The notes: a model not told the origin generated them from the sequence alone. 64,000 nucleotides of DNA from Pararhizobium mangrovi (GCF_006516965.1 NZ_VHLH01000001.1:248001-312000); one strand, 5' to 3'; shown: positions 26,774 through 38,601, counted from the first letter of the stretch. Translations and numbers: made by a program.

Positions 26774-28891
26774 ATGAGATTGAACAGGAATGGTCGCGCT
26801 ACTTTGTTGGTGGCGACACTATCCGCAAGCGTATCACTCACGGCAATTCCGGCGGCGCATGCCGGCGTGTTCGACCAGATATTCGCCGGCGGCAGCGGGC
26901 GCCATCACGGGCACGGAAACTTTCCGCCGCCACCGAAGGCGCCGAGCCGTTCGAATTACGGCAACTCGTCTTCCAACGTCTCCTCGACGTCGTCCTCGGT
27001 GGCGACCCCGGTGGCGGTCGACAAGCCGGAACCGGCGCGTGTCCACAGCTACGAGCCGGACAAGCTGGTGACGGTTCCGCTCTCCGATCTCGCCGATTCC
27101 GTCACGACCGGGTCGATCGACGATATCGGCAACGGTTCGGGCGATTCTTCGCAGTCCGCCGACAATCGTACGACGGATAGCGCCTTCCTGTCCGCCCGCG
27201 CCGATCTCGCCGACATGCGCCTGCGGGCGCTGCCCGAGGTCGCGGCTGCGATCAAGGCGCATTACGCGAGCGATCCGAGCTTCATCTGGGTCAGCGACGG
27301 ACGTGTGAACGAGAAGGCGAAGGCCGTTCTCGACGTGCTCGCCAACGCCGACACGGTCGGCCTCGATCCGGCCGACTACGCGGTTTCGATGCCGAACCGT
27401 CCGACGGTGTCCGGGATGCCGAACGCCGACGGCGGGCAGGCCGGCCTTCAGAACGCGAGCGCCATCGGCGGCGACGCGGACCAGTCGATGTCCGGAATGA
27501 ACGACGGCGGCGAGGGCAGCTTCGTCACCGATCCGTCCGGTTCTTCCGAGCGCGGCATGGGTTCCGGCGCGTCGTCCGGTTCGAGCCGCGAACAGGCGCT
27601 CATGCGTTTCGAGATGGAGCTCTCCCGCGCCGCACTGACCTATGCGCTCGATGCGCACCGCGGCCGCGTGGCGCCGGACCGGCTCTCCGACTATCACGAC
27701 CTTCCGCGCAAGAAGGTCGACCTCGAAGCCGCGCTCGACACGATGGCGAACGACGGCAATGCCGCACGATGGCTGAAGAGGGAGAACCCGCAGGGCGAAC
27801 AGTTCGTCGCGCTCAAGCAGGCGCTCGCCAAGCTTCGCGAGGACGGCAGTCGTCCGGTCATCTCGCTTCCCTCAAGCCTCGTCATCAAGGTCGGTCAGCG
27901 CGACCCGAACACATCGAAGGTGGTCGCCGCCCTGCGCCAGAACGGTTCGGACGATCTGCACTCGAAATACGCGGACACGCTCGCCGACTATGACGGCAGC
28001 GACCTTTACACCCGCGACATCTCGCACATGGTCCGCACGTTCCAGAAGGAACAGGGGCTGAGCGCGGACGGCGTCGTCGGACCCAACACCGTATCGGCGC
28101 TGACCGGCTTCTCCAACGCGAACAAGATCGAGAAGCTCAAGCTTTCGATGGAGCGGGCGCGCTGGCTTCCCGGCGTCCTTCCCGCCGAGCGCGTCTTCGT
28201 CAATCAGGCCGCCTACGTCGCCGACTTCTACAAGGACGGCAAGGAAGCCTTCAAGACGAAGGTCATCATCGGCAAGAAGGATCACCAGACCAACTTCTTC
28301 TCCGACGAGATCGAGACGGTCGAGTTCAACCCGTACTGGGGCGTGCCGCAATCGATCATGATGAACGAGATGCTGCCGAAGCTGCGCCGCAACTCGGCCT
28401 ATCTCGACCGCATGGGCTACCAGCTCACCTACAAGGGCAAGGACGTCTCCTCGACGCAGTTCAACTGGAACCAGATCGGTTCGATGAAGAGCTTCGCCGT
28501 GCGCCAGCCGCCGGGCGACGACAATGCGCTCGGTCGCCTGAAGATCCTTTTCCCGAACAAGCACGCGATCTATCTGCACGACACGCCGTCGCAGTACCTG
28601 TTCAAGCATAGCGTACGCGACTTCAGCCATGGCTGCGTGCGCATGCACGATCCGCGCGGGATGGCCGCGGAGGTTCTGGGCATCTCGCGCGACAAGGTGG
28701 ACCAGTACATCGCCAGCGGTCGCAACCAGGCGGTCGACGTCAAGCACAAGATCCCGGTTTTCCTCGCCTACTTCACGGCGTGGCCGCAGAACGGCGGAGC
28801 CGTCGAATATTTCGACGACGTCTACGGCCGCGACGCGAACCTGAAGGAAGCGATCTCGCGCACCGAGACGACACGCCGCGCGCAGACCTGA
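26774..28891 (+). CDS. L,D-transpeptidase, YcbB/LdtD-like
   Basis: A 705-residue periplasmic enzyme expected to form 3-3 peptidoglycan cross-links. A signal peptide ([20 protein letters not shown]) is followed by a long Ser/Asn/Gly-rich linker, then a scaffold-type domain ([18 protein letters not shown] and on), interrupted by another Gly/Ser-rich insert (about 215-270). A peptidoglycan-binding repeat follows ([20 protein letters not shown]), and the YkuD catalytic domain has its nucleophile Cys621 in SHGCVRM (618-624). ATG 26774 precedes the signal peptide; TTG 26765 is in frame but adds only 3 residues. A terminator follows. The low-complexity inserts are longer than in E. coli LdtD. Confidence 0.93.
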   Translation: MRLNRNGRATLLVATLSASVSLTAIPAAHAGVFDQIFAGGSGRHHGHGNFPPPPKAPSRSNYGNSSSNVSSTSSSVATPVAVDKPEPARVHSYEPDKLVTVPLSDLADSVTTGSIDDIGNGSGDSSQSADNRTTDSAFLSARADLADMRLRALPEVAAAIKAHYASDPSFIWVSDGRVNEKAKAVLDVLANADTVGLDPADYAVSMPNRPTVSGMPNADGGQAGLQNASAIGGDADQSMSGMNDGGEGSFVTDPSGSSERGMGSGASSGSSREQALMRFEMELSRAALTYALDAHRGRVAPDRLSDYHDLPRKKVDLEAALDTMANDGNAARWLKRENPQGEQFVALKQALAKLREDGSRPVISLPSSLVIKVGQRDPNTSKVVAALRQNGSDDLHSKYADTLADYDGSDLYTRDISHMVRTFQKEQGLSADGVVGPNTVSALTGFSNANKIEKLKLSMERARWLPGVLPAERVFVNQAAYVADFYKDGKEAFKTKVIIGKKDHQTNFFSDEIETVEFNPYWGVPQSIMMNEMLPKLRRNSAYLDRMGYQLTYKGKDVSSTQFNWNQIGSMKSFAVRQPPGDDNALGRLKILFPNKHAIYLHDTPSQYLFKHSVRDFSHGCVRMHDPRGMAAEVLGISRDKVDQYIASGRNQAVDVKHKIPVFLAYFTAWPQNGGAVEYFDDVYGRDANLKEAISRTETTRRAQT

Positions 28892-28933
28892 ACGGATCGC
28901 GCCGGACGGAATTCCGGGCGAAGCCAACGGACG

Positions 28934-28962
28934 AACGGGTCGCTTTCGAGCGGCCCGTTTTT
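28934..28962 (+). terminator. Rho-independent terminator of the L,D-transpeptidase gene
   Basis: An 11-bp stem including one G-T pair closes on the stable tetraloop TTCG (28945-28948) and runs into TTTTT. It lies 43 nt past the stop codon. Confidence 0.85.
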
Positions 28963-29142
28963 CGTTTATGGAGCGGCATTCGTCCCCGCCAGAATCCTCA
29001 TCCATCGCGCGCTCGAAAGGCTCTTGCTTTGGAACGCTTGAAGAAGCGGGGGGCGAGACTCTATGTAGGCAGGGCAGAAGCAAAACCCGATTCACGCGTG
29101 TGGCGTGCGGATCGGCCGGAAATGGCAAAGGTGCTTGATTTC

Positions 29143-29781
29143 ATGATAAACCCGGTGGATACCGCCGCGGCGCTCGTGCCGATGGTCGTGGAGCAGACCA
29201 ATCGCGGCGAGCGCTCCTACGACATTTTCTCGCGCCTCCTCAAAGAGCGCATCATCTTCATCACCGGTCCCGTCGAGGACCAGATGGCCTCGCTCGTATG
29301 CGCGCAGCTCCTCTTCCTCGAGGCGGAAAACCCGAAGAAGGAGATCGCGCTCTACATCAATTCGCCGGGTGGTGTCGTCACCGCGGGCATGGCGATCTAC
29401 GACACGATGCAGTTCATCCGTCCCGCCGTATCGACGCTTTGCGTCGGCCAGGCGGCATCGATGGGCTCGCTGCTCCTGTGCGCCGGTCACCCGGATATGC
29501 GCTTCGCCACGCCGAACGCACGTGTCATGGTCCACCAGCCCTCCGGTGGCTTCCAGGGCCAGGCCTCCGACATCGAGCGTCACGCTCAAGACATCGTGAA
29601 GCTGAAGAAGCGGCTGAACGAGGTCTATGTCCAGCATACCGGCAAGGACTACGAAACGATCGAACGCACGCTCGATCGCGATCATTTCATGACGGCGCAC
29701 GAAGCGCAGGAATTCGGCATCGTCGACAAGGTCATCTCTTCGCGCGAGGCGATGGAGAGCGACAAGCCGGAAACCAGTTGA
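29143..29781 (+). CDS. clpP: ATP-dependent Clp protease proteolytic subunit
   Basis: A 212-residue serine peptidase forming the double-heptamer chamber of ClpXP/ClpAP. The triad is Ser106 (GQAASMGSL), His131 (MVHQPSGG) and Asp180, with the same spacings as in E. coli ClpP. I take ATG 29143 as start because the sequence from [19 protein letters not shown] aligns with the usual rhizobial N-terminus. ATG 29122 is in frame and would add MAKVLDF. clpX follows after 255 bp and lon after that, so the gene heads a proteolysis cluster. SspB and the tmRNA, which supply substrates to this protease, are encoded 15 kb away. Confidence 0.96.
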   Translation: MINPVDTAAALVPMVVEQTNRGERSYDIFSRLLKERIIFITGPVEDQMASLVCAQLLFLEAENPKKEIALYINSPGGVVTAGMAIYDTMQFIRPAVSTLCVGQAASMGSLLLCAGHPDMRFATPNARVMVHQPSGGFQGQASDIERHAQDIVKLKKRLNEVYVQHTGKDYETIERTLDRDHFMTAHEAQEFGIVDKVISSREAMESDKPETS

Positions 29782-29817
29782 GGCGCGTAGCGACGCATCG
29801 AAGATGTGCGTTTTCAT

Positions 29818-29848
29818 GCATTCCGGGCTTCCAAGACGCCCGGAATGC
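29818..29848 (+). other. Stable hairpin between clpP and clpX
   Basis: A perfect 11-bp stem (29818-29828 with 29838-29848) has a 9-nt loop and is not followed by a T-run. It lies 36 nt past clpP. It may limit read-through, or stabilise the clpP message by blocking 3' exonucleases. The remaining clpX leader to 30036 shows no other clear element. Confidence 0.55.
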
Positions 29849-30036
29849 GTTAGAACCGTGCGTTAAGGCTGTGTTGATCGCGCGGCACTACATTCATTGC
29901 GTTGCGTAAGTGCCTGTGAAAGGGCCGGGCGTCGTCCGGGCCTTCGGCTCCTCGCTGGGGCCGGGGTCAAGGATTTCGGTCCGCAGCCTTGGAACGGCCG
30001 GGCGCAAGACGTCCGGCATGCTGGAAGGAATTGGAA

Positions 30037-31317
<1,281 letters not shown>

Positions 31318-31349
31318 GCGAAGCCCTTTCAGACCATTCGGCCTTGAAG

Positions 31350-31384
31350 GACGGGCGTTGCCGGCTCGGCGGCGCCCGTCTTTT
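31350..31384 (+). terminator. Rho-independent terminator of clpX
   Basis: An 8-bp GC stem (31350-31357 with 31373-31380) is extended by an inner GCCG/CGGC pairing across a tt/gg mismatch. It runs into TTTT. It lies 33 nt past the clpX stop. Confidence 0.85.
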
Positions 31385-31548
31385 CGCTTCGATGACGCAG
31401 GGAATGCCGGAAGTCATCGACTTGGCGTACCGGGGCCGGTCTTGAAACCGTTTCGCCTGCACGCCACGTGTCGGACAACGAAAGTCCACGGGATGCATGC
31501 CGTCCCGAACGCCGGCTCGCTTCGGGCCGGGGAAGAGGAAGAATACTC

Positions 31549-33972
31549 ATGAACGACACATCAAGGTCGGCCGGCGAGAGCCAGAATTATCCCGTCCTTC
31601 CGCTGCGCGACATCGTCGTCTTCCCGCACATGATCGTTCCGCTGTTCGTGGGCCGCGACAAGTCGATCCGCGCCCTCGAGGAAGTCATGGGCGAGGACAA
31701 GCAGATCCTGCTCGCCACCCAGATGAACGCCGGCGACGACGATCCGGACCCTTCCGAGATCTATCCGATCGGCACCGTCGCGAACGTGCTGCAGCTCCTC
31801 AAGCTGCCGGACGGCACCGTGAAGGTTCTCGTCGAAGGGCGCGAGCGCGCCGAGATCGAGCACTACACCGAGCAGGAATCGTATTACGAGGCGAACGCGC
31901 ACCACTTGCCGGAGCCCGACGAGGACGAGGTAGAGATCGAGGCGCTCTCGCGCTCGGTCGTTTCCGAGTTCGAAAGCTACGTCAAGCTCAACAAGAAGAT
32001 CTCGCCCGAGGTCGTGGGTGCGGCAAGCCAGATCGAGGACTATTCCAAGCTCGCCGACACGGTCGCCTCGCACCTGTCGATCAAGATCCCGGAAAAGCAG
32101 GACATGCTGGCGACCACCAGCGTGAAGAAGCGCCTGGAAATGGCGCTCGGCTTCATGGAAGGCGAGATTTCCGTCCTGCAGGTGGAAAAGCGCATCCGCT
32201 CGCGCGTCAAGCGCCAGATGGAGAAGACGCAGCGCGAGTACTACCTCAACGAGCAGATGAAGGCGATCCAGAAGGAGCTCGGCGAGGGCGAGGACGGCCG
32301 CGACGAGATGGCCGAACTGGACGAGCGCATCACCAAGACGAAGCTTTCCAGGGAAGCGCGCGACAAGGCCGAGGCGGAGATGAAGAAGCTCCGCCAGATG
32401 AGCCCGATGTCCGCCGAAGCGACGGTGGTGCGCAACTATCTCGACTGGCTGCTTTCCATCCCGTGGGGCGTCCGCTCGCGCGTGAAGAACGACCTTTCGG
32501 CGGCCGAGCAAGTGCTCGACGACGACCATTACGGTCTGGACAAGGTCAAGGAGCGGATCATCGAGTATCTGGCGGTCCAGTCGCGCGCGAAGAAGATCAA
32601 GGGGCCGATCCTGTGCCTCGTCGGTCCGCCCGGCGTCGGCAAGACGTCGCTCGCCAAGTCCATCGCCCGCTCGACGGGGCGCGAATACGTGCGCATGGCA
32701 CTCGGCGGCGTGCGTGACGAAGCCGAGATCCGCGGCCATCGGCGCACCTATATTGGCTCGATGCCCGGCAAGGTCATCCAGTCGATGAAGAAGGCGAAGA
32801 AGCAGAATCCGCTCATGCTGCTCGACGAGGTCGACAAGATGGGCATGGATTTCCGCGGCGATCCATCGTCGGCCCTTCTCGAGGTGCTGGACCCGGAACA
32901 GAACTCGCATTTCGCCGATCACTATCTCGAGGTCGAGTACGATCTGTCGAACGTGATGTTCATCACCACGGCGAACACGCTGAACATCCCGGCGCCGCTG
33001 ATGGACCGCATGGAGATCATCCGCATCGCCGGCTACACGGAAGACGAGAAGGTCGAGATCGCCCGGCGCCACCTCCTGCCCAAGGCGCTCAAGGAGCATG
33101 CGCTGAAGGACAAGGAGTTTTCCGTCAGCGACGAGGCGCTTCGCGATACCGTGCGCACCTATACGCGCGAGGCGGGCGTGCGTAATTTCGAGCGCGAACT
33201 GATGAAGCTCGCCCGAAAGGCCGTGACGGAAATCCTGCGCACCGACGCGACGCGCATCGACGTCACCCGGGACAATCTTGCCGATTATCTCGGCGTTCCG
33301 CGCTTCCGCTTCGGCGAGGCCGAGACCGAGGACCAGGTCGGCGTCGTGACGGGGCTCGCCTGGACGGAGGTCGGCGGCGAGCTTCTGACCATCGAGAGCG
33401 CGATGATGCCCGGCGGCAAGGGGCGGATGACCGTTACCGGCAACCTGCGTGACGTCATGAAGGAATCGATCTCGGCGGCCGCTTCCTACGTGCGCTCGCG
33501 TTCGGTCGATTTCGGCATCGAGCCGCCGATCTTCGACAAGCGCGACATCCACGTGCACGTGCCGGAGGGTGCGACGCCCAAGGACGGGCCTTCCGCCGGC
33601 ACGGCGATGGCGACCTCGATCGTGTCGCTGATGACGGGCATTCCCGTTCGCCGCGACGTCGCCATGACCGGCGAGGTGACGCTGCGCGGGCGCGTGCTGC
33701 CGATCGGCGGGCTGAAGGAGAAGCTTCTGGCCGCCCTTCGCGGCGGCATCAAGAAGGTGCTGATCCCCGAAGAGAACGCCAAGGACCTTCCGGAGATCCC
33801 CGACAACGTCAAGAACAGCCTCGAGATCGTGCCGGTCGCGCGGATGGGCGAAGTGCTCCAGAACGCGCTCGTACGCATGCCACAGCCGATCGAATGGGAG
33901 CCGACCCTGGACGAGAAGCCCCGGCTTTCCGGCGGTGAGTCGGTCGAGGACGGGCCCTCCGTCGCTCACTGA
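31549..33972 (+). CDS. lon: ATP-dependent protease Lon
   Basis: An 807-residue cytoplasmic protease. An N-terminal substrate-binding domain ([20 protein letters not shown]) and a coiled-coil region precede the AAA+ domain with Walker A GPPGVGKT and Walker [10 protein letters not shown]. The peptidase domain has the Ser682 (DGPSAGTA) - Lys725 (GGLKEKL) dyad at the 43-residue spacing of E. coli Lon. ATG 31549 has GAGGAAG 7-8 nt upstream; an ATG at 31468 is in frame, but the added 27 residues are unlike Lon. Lon degrades misfolded proteins and cell-cycle regulators in alphaproteobacteria. A terminator, then hupB, follow. Confidence 0.98.
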   Translation: MNDTSRSAGESQNYPVLPLRDIVVFPHMIVPLFVGRDKSIRALEEVMGEDKQILLATQMNAGDDDPDPSEIYPIGTVANVLQLLKLPDGTVKVLVEGRERAEIEHYTEQESYYEANAHHLPEPDEDEVEIEALSRSVVSEFESYVKLNKKISPEVVGAASQIEDYSKLADTVASHLSIKIPEKQDMLATTSVKKRLEMALGFMEGEISVLQVEKRIRSRVKRQMEKTQREYYLNEQMKAIQKELGEGEDGRDEMAELDERITKTKLSREARDKAEAEMKKLRQMSPMSAEATVVRNYLDWLLSIPWGVRSRVKNDLSAAEQVLDDDHYGLDKVKERIIEYLAVQSRAKKIKGPILCLVGPPGVGKTSLAKSIARSTGREYVRMALGGVRDEAEIRGHRRTYIGSMPGKVIQSMKKAKKQNPLMLLDEVDKMGMDFRGDPSSALLEVLDPEQNSHFADHYLEVEYDLSNVMFITTANTLNIPAPLMDRMEIIRIAGYTEDEKVEIARRHLLPKALKEHALKDKEFSVSDEALRDTVRTYTREAGVRNFERELMKLARKAVTEILRTDATRIDVTRDNLADYLGVPRFRFGEAETEDQVGVVTGLAWTEVGGELLTIESAMMPGGKGRMTVTGNLRDVMKESISAAASYVRSRSVDFGIEPPIFDKRDIHVHVPEGATPKDGPSAGTAMATSIVSLMTGIPVRRDVAMTGEVTLRGRVLPIGGLKEKLLAALRGGIKKVLIPEENAKDLPEIPDNVKNSLEIVPVARMGEVLQNALVRMPQPIEWEPTLDEKPRLSGGESVEDGPSVAH

Positions 33973-34002
33973 GAGGCGGATGCAGGCACTTTTTTCGCAT
34001 TG

Positions 34003-34038
34003 GAAGGCCGGCGCGGCATCGCGCCGGCCTTCATTTTT
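34003..34038 (+). terminator. Rho-independent terminator of lon
   Basis: A 12-bp perfect stem (34003-34014 with 34021-34032) has a 6-nt loop and runs into ATTTTTG. It lies 30 nt past lon. Confidence 0.92.
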
Positions 34039-34171
34039 GCCACACCATAGTGGAAAGCCGCGAAAACTGCGGTTGTCACCTCTTTACGTGCGTTGAGCTT
34101 TGGGTAACTCCAATTAAACTCGCGTGCACCTTCTCGGAGAGTGTTCAAACCAAGCAGGAAAGGTGGGATTG

Positions 34172-34444
34172 ATGAACAAGAACGAACTCGTTTCGACCGT
34201 CGCCGACAAGGCGGGGATCGCCAAGACAGAGGCTGGCTCGGCCGTCGACGCCGTATTCGAGGCGATCACCTCGGAGCTGAAGAACGGCGGCGACGTGCGT
34301 CTCGTCGGCTTCGGCAACTTCAGCGTTTCGCGCCGGGAGGCTTCCAAGGGCCGCAACCCGAGCACGGGTGCCGCGGTCGACATTCCGGCACGCAACGTCC
34401 CGAAGTTCACGGCAGGCAAAGGCCTCAAGGACGCCGTCAACTGA
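34172..34444 (+). CDS. hupB: DNA-binding protein HU
   Basis: A 90-residue nucleoid protein that bends and compacts DNA. The sequence MNKNELVSTVADKAGIAKTE, then the beta-arm block VGFGNFSVSRREASKGRNP and the tail PKFTAGKGLKDAVN are diagnostic. AGGTGGGA lies just ahead of ATG 34172. It follows lon as in most Rhizobiales, but a terminator separates them. The stretch 34086-34171 upstream is AT-richer than its surroundings and probably holds a strong promoter. Confidence 0.97.
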   Translation: MNKNELVSTVADKAGIAKTEAGSAVDAVFEAITSELKNGGDVRLVGFGNFSVSRREASKGRNPSTGAAVDIPARNVPKFTAGKGLKDAVN

Positions 34445-34609
34445 TTACACGTTGAGGATTGGCGAGGAGGGGCGCCCCTCATCCGGCAGCAGCGACCACG
34501 TGGAGGATCGTCGGCCATCGAGAAAGACCGGTGACCGACGCCTCGCGGATCGTGAAGCAACGACGCGACTGCCCGCGTTGCAGAGCCCATGCATCGCTTG
34601 AAGTATGCC

Positions 34610-34632
34610 GCCGGCCATAAAACGTGGCCGGC
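34610..34632. terminator. Possible terminator between hupB and metC
   Basis: An 8-bp stem (34610-34617 with 34625-34632) has a 7-nt A-rich loop. It lies between the converging hupB and metC genes, but only a short T-run (CTGCCTTT) follows on the plus strand. A separate perfect 14-bp palindrome at 34467-34480 has no tail. I see nothing else in 34445-34673. Confidence 0.35.
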
Positions 34633-34673
34633 CTGCCTTTCATGAAGGCCGTCGGGCCGCAGAAGTTGCGCGC

Positions 34674-35864
34674 TCAGACGCTCGCCGTGGCTTCGAGCGC
34701 GCGGTCGAGATCGCGCATCAGGTCGTCGGGATCTTCCAGTCCGATCTGCAGGCGCATGACCGGACCCTCTTCCGGCGGCTTGGCGACCGTCCGGTCGTCG
34801 AGGCTCGCATGGACGGCGAGGCTTTCAAAGCCGCCCCAGGAATAGCCGAGACCGAAGATTTCCAGTGCGTCGAGGAAGGCGTGCGCCTTGGCCCGGTGCG
34901 TTTCGGGGTCCGGGGCGTCGAGGACGATCGAAAAGATGCCGGAGGATCCGGAAAAGTCCCGCTTGAAGATCGCGTGGTCGGGGTGGCTCGCCAAACCCGG
35001 ATGAAGCACACGCGCTACGCCCTCGGCCTTTTCCAGCCGTTCGGCGAGATCGAGCGCGCTCAGGCGGTGACGCTCGAGCCGCACGCCCATGGAACGAAGA
35101 CCCCGCATGACGAGGTAGCAATCGTCCGGCCCCGCGCATACGCCGAGGGTCAGCTGCGACTGGCGAAGGTCCGCCCAGGCCGCTTCGTTGGCCGAGACGG
35201 TGCCGAGCAGGACGTCCGACGCGCCGGAGGGGTATTTCGTGGCGGCGTCGATCGACAGGTCGACGCCGAAGTCGAGGGCGCGGAAATAAAGCGGCGTCGC
35301 CCAGGTGTTGTCCATCGACACGAGCACGCCGCGCGCGTGCGCGGCGTCGACAATCGCGGGAATATCCTGCATCTCGAACGTGTTGGAGCCGGGCGCTTCG
35401 GTGTGGACGAGCTTCGTGTTGTCGCGGATCAGCTCCGCGATGCTGGAGCCGATGCGCGGGTCGTAATAGGTCGTCTCGACACCCATGCGCTTCAGCATCG
35501 TGTCGCAGAAATTGCGCGTCGGGGAATAGACCGAATCGACCACGAGCACATGGTCGCCTGCCGAAAGCACGCCGAGGAAGGGCACGGTGATCGCCGCCAG
35601 CCCCGAGGGCACGATGATGGTGCCTGCCGAACCTTCCAGTTCGTCGATCGCGCTCGCGAGCGCTTCGGTCGTCGGCGTGCCGCGCAGGCCGTAGGTATAT
35701 TTCTGGTCGCGCGCCTCCATGGTGCGCGCATCGGGATAAAGCACGGTCGAGGCGTGGACGACCGGCGGGTTCACGAAGCCGTGGAAGCCGCGCGGCTCGT
35801 AGCCGGCATGCGCGAGACGCGTATTGGCGCCCTTCTTTTCTGTCGTTTTCGCCGTGTCGGCCAT
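34674..35864 (-). CDS. metC: Cystathionine beta-lyase
   Basis: A 396-residue PLP enzyme of the Cys/Met metabolism family that splits cystathionine to homocysteine, pyruvate and ammonia. The PLP lysine is Lys210 in SIDAATKYPSGASD. The phosphate-binding YTYGLRGTPTTEAL and the SGLAAI segment are typical, and the overall sequence is of the alphaproteobacterial MetC type, not the MetB or MetZ type. ATG 35864 has GGGGA 6 nt upstream. It is divergent from aapJ. A low possibility remains that it acts mainly as a cysteine desulfhydrase. Confidence 0.92.
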   Translation of the reverse strand: MADTAKTTEKKGANTRLAHAGYEPRGFHGFVNPPVVHASTVLYPDARTMEARDQKYTYGLRGTPTTEALASAIDELEGSAGTIIVPSGLAAITVPFLGVLSAGDHVLVVDSVYSPTRNFCDTMLKRMGVETTYYDPRIGSSIAELIRDNTKLVHTEAPGSNTFEMQDIPAIVDAAHARGVLVSMDNTWATPLYFRALDFGVDLSIDAATKYPSGASDVLLGTVSANEAAWADLRQSQLTLGVCAGPDDCYLVMRGLRSMGVRLERHRLSALDLAERLEKAEGVARVLHPGLASHPDHAIFKRDFSGSSGIFSIVLDAPDPETHRAKAHAFLDALEIFGLGYSWGGFESLAVHASLDDRTVAKPPEEGPVMRLQIGLEDPDDLMRDLDRALEATASV

Positions 35865-36175
35865 TCTGTTCCCCGATGTTCGTCTCTTGAACTGATGTGG
35901 CATGAAAGCGACCGCTCATGCGCTCGCTCGAACATTAAGCAGGTGCAGCAAAAATGAAAGGCGGGACGCTGTTTTACACGGCAGAAACGCGAATTTCGGC
36001 GTTTATCGGGTGATTTCTGTCTGTGTGAACTTGACGTTCAGGGGGCTTTCGTCCTGTGATCCCCATTCGGAATGCAACGGCGGCGAGGCTTTCTCCCCGC
36101 CGTCCGTTCGTTCCGCAGGAGCACGTGCACCTCGACGAAGGTGCGCGGACAGGGGAACAGGAGAGGTTCTATCGT
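35865..36175. promoter_or_regulatory. Divergent promoter region metC / aapJ
   Basis: These 311 bp contain no open frame I believe. A TTGACG at 36031-36036 with TGTGAT 18 nt further on (36055-36060) could be the aapJ -35 and -10. A GAGAGG ribosome-binding site precedes aapJ. The leader from there to 36175 is about 110 nt, with no recognised riboswitch. Confidence 0.4.
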
Positions 36176-37198
36176 ATGAAAAAAACGCTTCTTACGGCAG
36201 TCGTCAGTGCGGCGGTTGTCTTCGGTTACGGCCTGCAGGCCGCGACGGCCGCCACGCTCGACGACGTCAAGAAGAAGGGCTACCTGCAGTGTGGCGTGAG
36301 CCAGGGCCTGCCCGGCTTCTCGAGCACGGACGACAAGGGCAACTGGTCGGGCATCGACGTCGCGTTCTGCCGGGCGGTGGCTTCGGCGATCTTCAACGAT
36401 CCGCAGAAGGTCAAGTTCACGCCGCTTTCGGCCAAGGAGCGCTTCACCGCCCTTCAGTCCGGCGACATCGACCTGCTCGCACGGAACACGACCTGGACGA
36501 TGAGCCGCGACACGCAGCTCGGCCTGAACTTCTCGGTGGTCAACTACTTCGACGGCCAGGGCTTCATGGTCCGCAAGGACATGAACATCTCGTCGGCCAA
36601 GCAGCTTTCGGGCGCCTCGGTCTGCGTCAACACCGGCACGACCACCGAACTCAACCTCGCGGACTATTTCCGCTCCAACAACATGGACTACGAACTCGTC
36701 GCCTTCGAGAAGTCCGACGAGGTCGTGAAGGCCTATGATGCGGGGCGTTGCGACGTCTACACGACGGACAAGTCCGGCCTTTACGCCCAGCGGCTGAAGA
36801 TGAAGGACCCCGACAACAACGTCATCCTGCCGGAAACGATCTCGCAGGAGCCGCTCGGTCCGGTCGTGCGCCAGGGTGACGACCAGTGGCTGAACATCGT
36901 CAAGTGGACGCACTACGCGCAGCTCGAGGCCGAACTCTACGGCGTCAACAGCAAGAACGTCGACAAGATGAAGAGTTCCGACAATCCGAAGATCCAGCGC
37001 ATTCTCGGCCAGGAAGGCGATTTCGGAACGGATATCGGCCTCGACAAGGACTGGGCGTACAACATCATCAAGGACGTCGGTAACTACGGCGAGGTCTTCG
37101 CGGAGAATCTCGGTCCGAAGACGGAGCTGAAGATCGACCGCGGCCAGAACGCGCTGTGGACGAACGGCGGCCTGCAGTACGGCATGCCGATCCGCTAG
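36176..37198 (+). CDS. aapJ: General L-amino acid ABC transporter, periplasmic binding protein
   Basis: A 340-residue binding protein, the first gene of aapJQMP. It has a signal peptide (MKKTLLTAVVSAAVVFGYGL, cleaved near ATAA-T), then the polar amino-acid binding fold with GVSQGLPGFSSTDDKGNWSG, LLARNTTWTMSRD and the hinge block. It captures a wide range of L-amino acids in the periplasm and delivers them to AapQM. A strong hairpin between it and aapQ probably sets its higher abundance relative to the membrane subunits. Confidence 0.95.
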   Translation: MKKTLLTAVVSAAVVFGYGLQAATAATLDDVKKKGYLQCGVSQGLPGFSSTDDKGNWSGIDVAFCRAVASAIFNDPQKVKFTPLSAKERFTALQSGDIDLLARNTTWTMSRDTQLGLNFSVVNYFDGQGFMVRKDMNISSAKQLSGASVCVNTGTTTELNLADYFRSNNMDYELVAFEKSDEVVKAYDAGRCDVYTTDKSGLYAQRLKMKDPDNNVILPETISQEPLGPVVRQGDDQWLNIVKWTHYAQLEAELYGVNSKNVDKMKSSDNPKIQRILGQEGDFGTDIGLDKDWAYNIIKDVGNYGEVFAENLGPKTELKIDRGQNALWTNGGLQYGMPIR

Positions 37199-37236
37199 GA
37201 ACGTGCAGGGACCGGCAGCGCGCCGGTTCGAGACGG

Positions 37237-37265
37237 GGCCCGGGCGGGATAATTCCGCCCGGGCC
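37237..37265 (+). other. Intercistronic hairpin between aapJ and aapQ
   Basis: An 11-bp perfect GC stem (37237-37247 with 37255-37265) has the loop gataatt. No T-run follows. In binding-protein-dependent transporters such structures often stabilise the upstream message and give excess binding protein; that role is inferred here. Confidence 0.7.
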
Positions 37266-37400
37266 TGCCAACCAAGGAAGATCCGCTCCGGGACGAGCGG
37301 GCGGGGAACACCAGCCGCTGTCGACAGGTGCATGGGAACACGAAGGGCCGAACAATGGCCCGACGCACCCGGCGAGCGGTTCGAAACAAAGTGAGGCTGC

Positions 37401-38597
37401 ATGGCGCTGCAGGACGTTTCGCGGAACGCCGGGCCGCCCAAGGTCGCGTTCTTCAACGACCCGAAGATCCGCGGCTGGGCGTACCAGATCGTTCTTCTGG
37501 CCATCGTCGTCTATATCGTCGTCGTCGGCCTGGAAAACATGTTCGCCAACCTTCGGGCGGCGCACATCGCTTCGGGCTTCGGCTTTCTGGAAGATACGGC
37601 CGGCTTCAGTGTCAGTCAGGCGCTGATCCCTTACACCCAGGGTGATTCCACCTATCTCGACGTCTATCTCGTCGGTCTCCTGAACACGCTGCTCGTGTCG
37701 ATCATCGGCATCGTCTGCGCGACGATCCTCGGCTTCATCGTCGGCGTCTGCCGGCTGTCGCGAAACTTCCTGGTGCGCGGCGTTGCCTCGGTCTATGTCG
37801 AGGTGTTCCGCAACATTCCGCTGCTTCTGCATATCTTCATCTGGTATTTCGGCGTGCTGCGGCTCCTGCCGAGCCCACGGGACAGCGTTTCCCTCGGGGT
37901 ATTCGGCCTTCTGAACAATCGCGGCATGTTCGTGCCGAGACCGGTGTTCGGCGCGCTGTCCTGGATCCCGATCCTCGCCTTCGTCGTCGGCATCGTCGCG
38001 TCGATGGTGCTTTTGCGCCGGGCGAAGGCGCATCAAATGCGCACCGGCGAGCGCCGTCCGATCGGCAAATGGGTCGCCGCCCTCGTGCTCGGCCTGCCGA
38101 TCGTCGCCTTCTTCATCGCCGGCCTGCCGCTGAGCTTCGATCTGCCCAAGCTCGGCACGTTCCGACCGACCGGTGGCACGACGGTGCTTCCCGAGCTGAT
38201 CTCGCTCTTCCTGGCGCTTGCGAGCTACACGGCCGCCTTCATCGCGGAAATCGTGCGCGCCGGCATTCTCTCGGTCTCGACGGGCCAGACGGAAGCGGCC
38301 TATTCGCTCGGCCTGCGGCCGCGCACGACGCTGCGGCTCGTCGTCATTCCGCAGGCGCTCAGGGTCATCATCCCACCCCTGACGAGCCAGTATCTGAACC
38401 TGACGAAGAATTCCTCGCTGGCCGTCGCCATCGCCTATCCGGACCTCGTCTCCGTCTTCGCCGGCACCGCGCTCAACCAGACGGGGCAGGCGGTCGAGAT
38501 CCTGATGATGACGATGCTGACCTATCTCGCCATCTCGCTGATCACGTCGGCGGGCATGAACTGGTACAACGCGAAGATGTCGCTGGCGGAGCGCTGA
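37401..38597 (+). CDS. aapQ: General L-amino acid ABC transporter permease
   Basis: A 398-residue inner-membrane permease of the HisM/GlnP type. About 8 hydrophobic segments are visible, with the conserved EAA-type loop near the C-terminal third (STGQTEAAYSLGLRPRTTLR, then VIPQALRVIIPPLTSQYLNL). It is longer than simple amino-acid permeases because of the periplasmic/membrane insert characteristic of AapQ. It forms the channel with AapM, whose start is 4 nt beyond this stop. Confidence 0.95.
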   Translation: MALQDVSRNAGPPKVAFFNDPKIRGWAYQIVLLAIVVYIVVVGLENMFANLRAAHIASGFGFLEDTAGFSVSQALIPYTQGDSTYLDVYLVGLLNTLLVSIIGIVCATILGFIVGVCRLSRNFLVRGVASVYVEVFRNIPLLLHIFIWYFGVLRLLPSPRDSVSLGVFGLLNNRGMFVPRPVFGALSWIPILAFVVGIVASMVLLRRAKAHQMRTGERRPIGKWVAALVLGLPIVAFFIAGLPLSFDLPKLGTFRPTGGTTVLPELISLFLALASYTAAFIAEIVRAGILSVSTGQTEAAYSLGLRPRTTLRLVVIPQALRVIIPPLTSQYLNLTKNSSLAVAIAYPDLVSVFAGTALNQTGQAVEILMMTMLTYLAISLITSAGMNWYNAKMSLAER

Positions 38598-38601
38598 GAT
38601 C

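Noticed and set aside
31561-33969. An 802-codon open frame antisense to lon
   Set aside because: High-GC coding DNA commonly leaves a long open frame on the opposite strand. The translation is rich in Arg, His, Gly and Asp with no family features, while the plus-strand Lon is complete.
34467-34480. A 14-bp perfect palindrome downstream of hupB, considered as a terminator
   Set aside because: It has no loop and no T-run, so it does not meet the terminator pattern, and no regulator is suggested.
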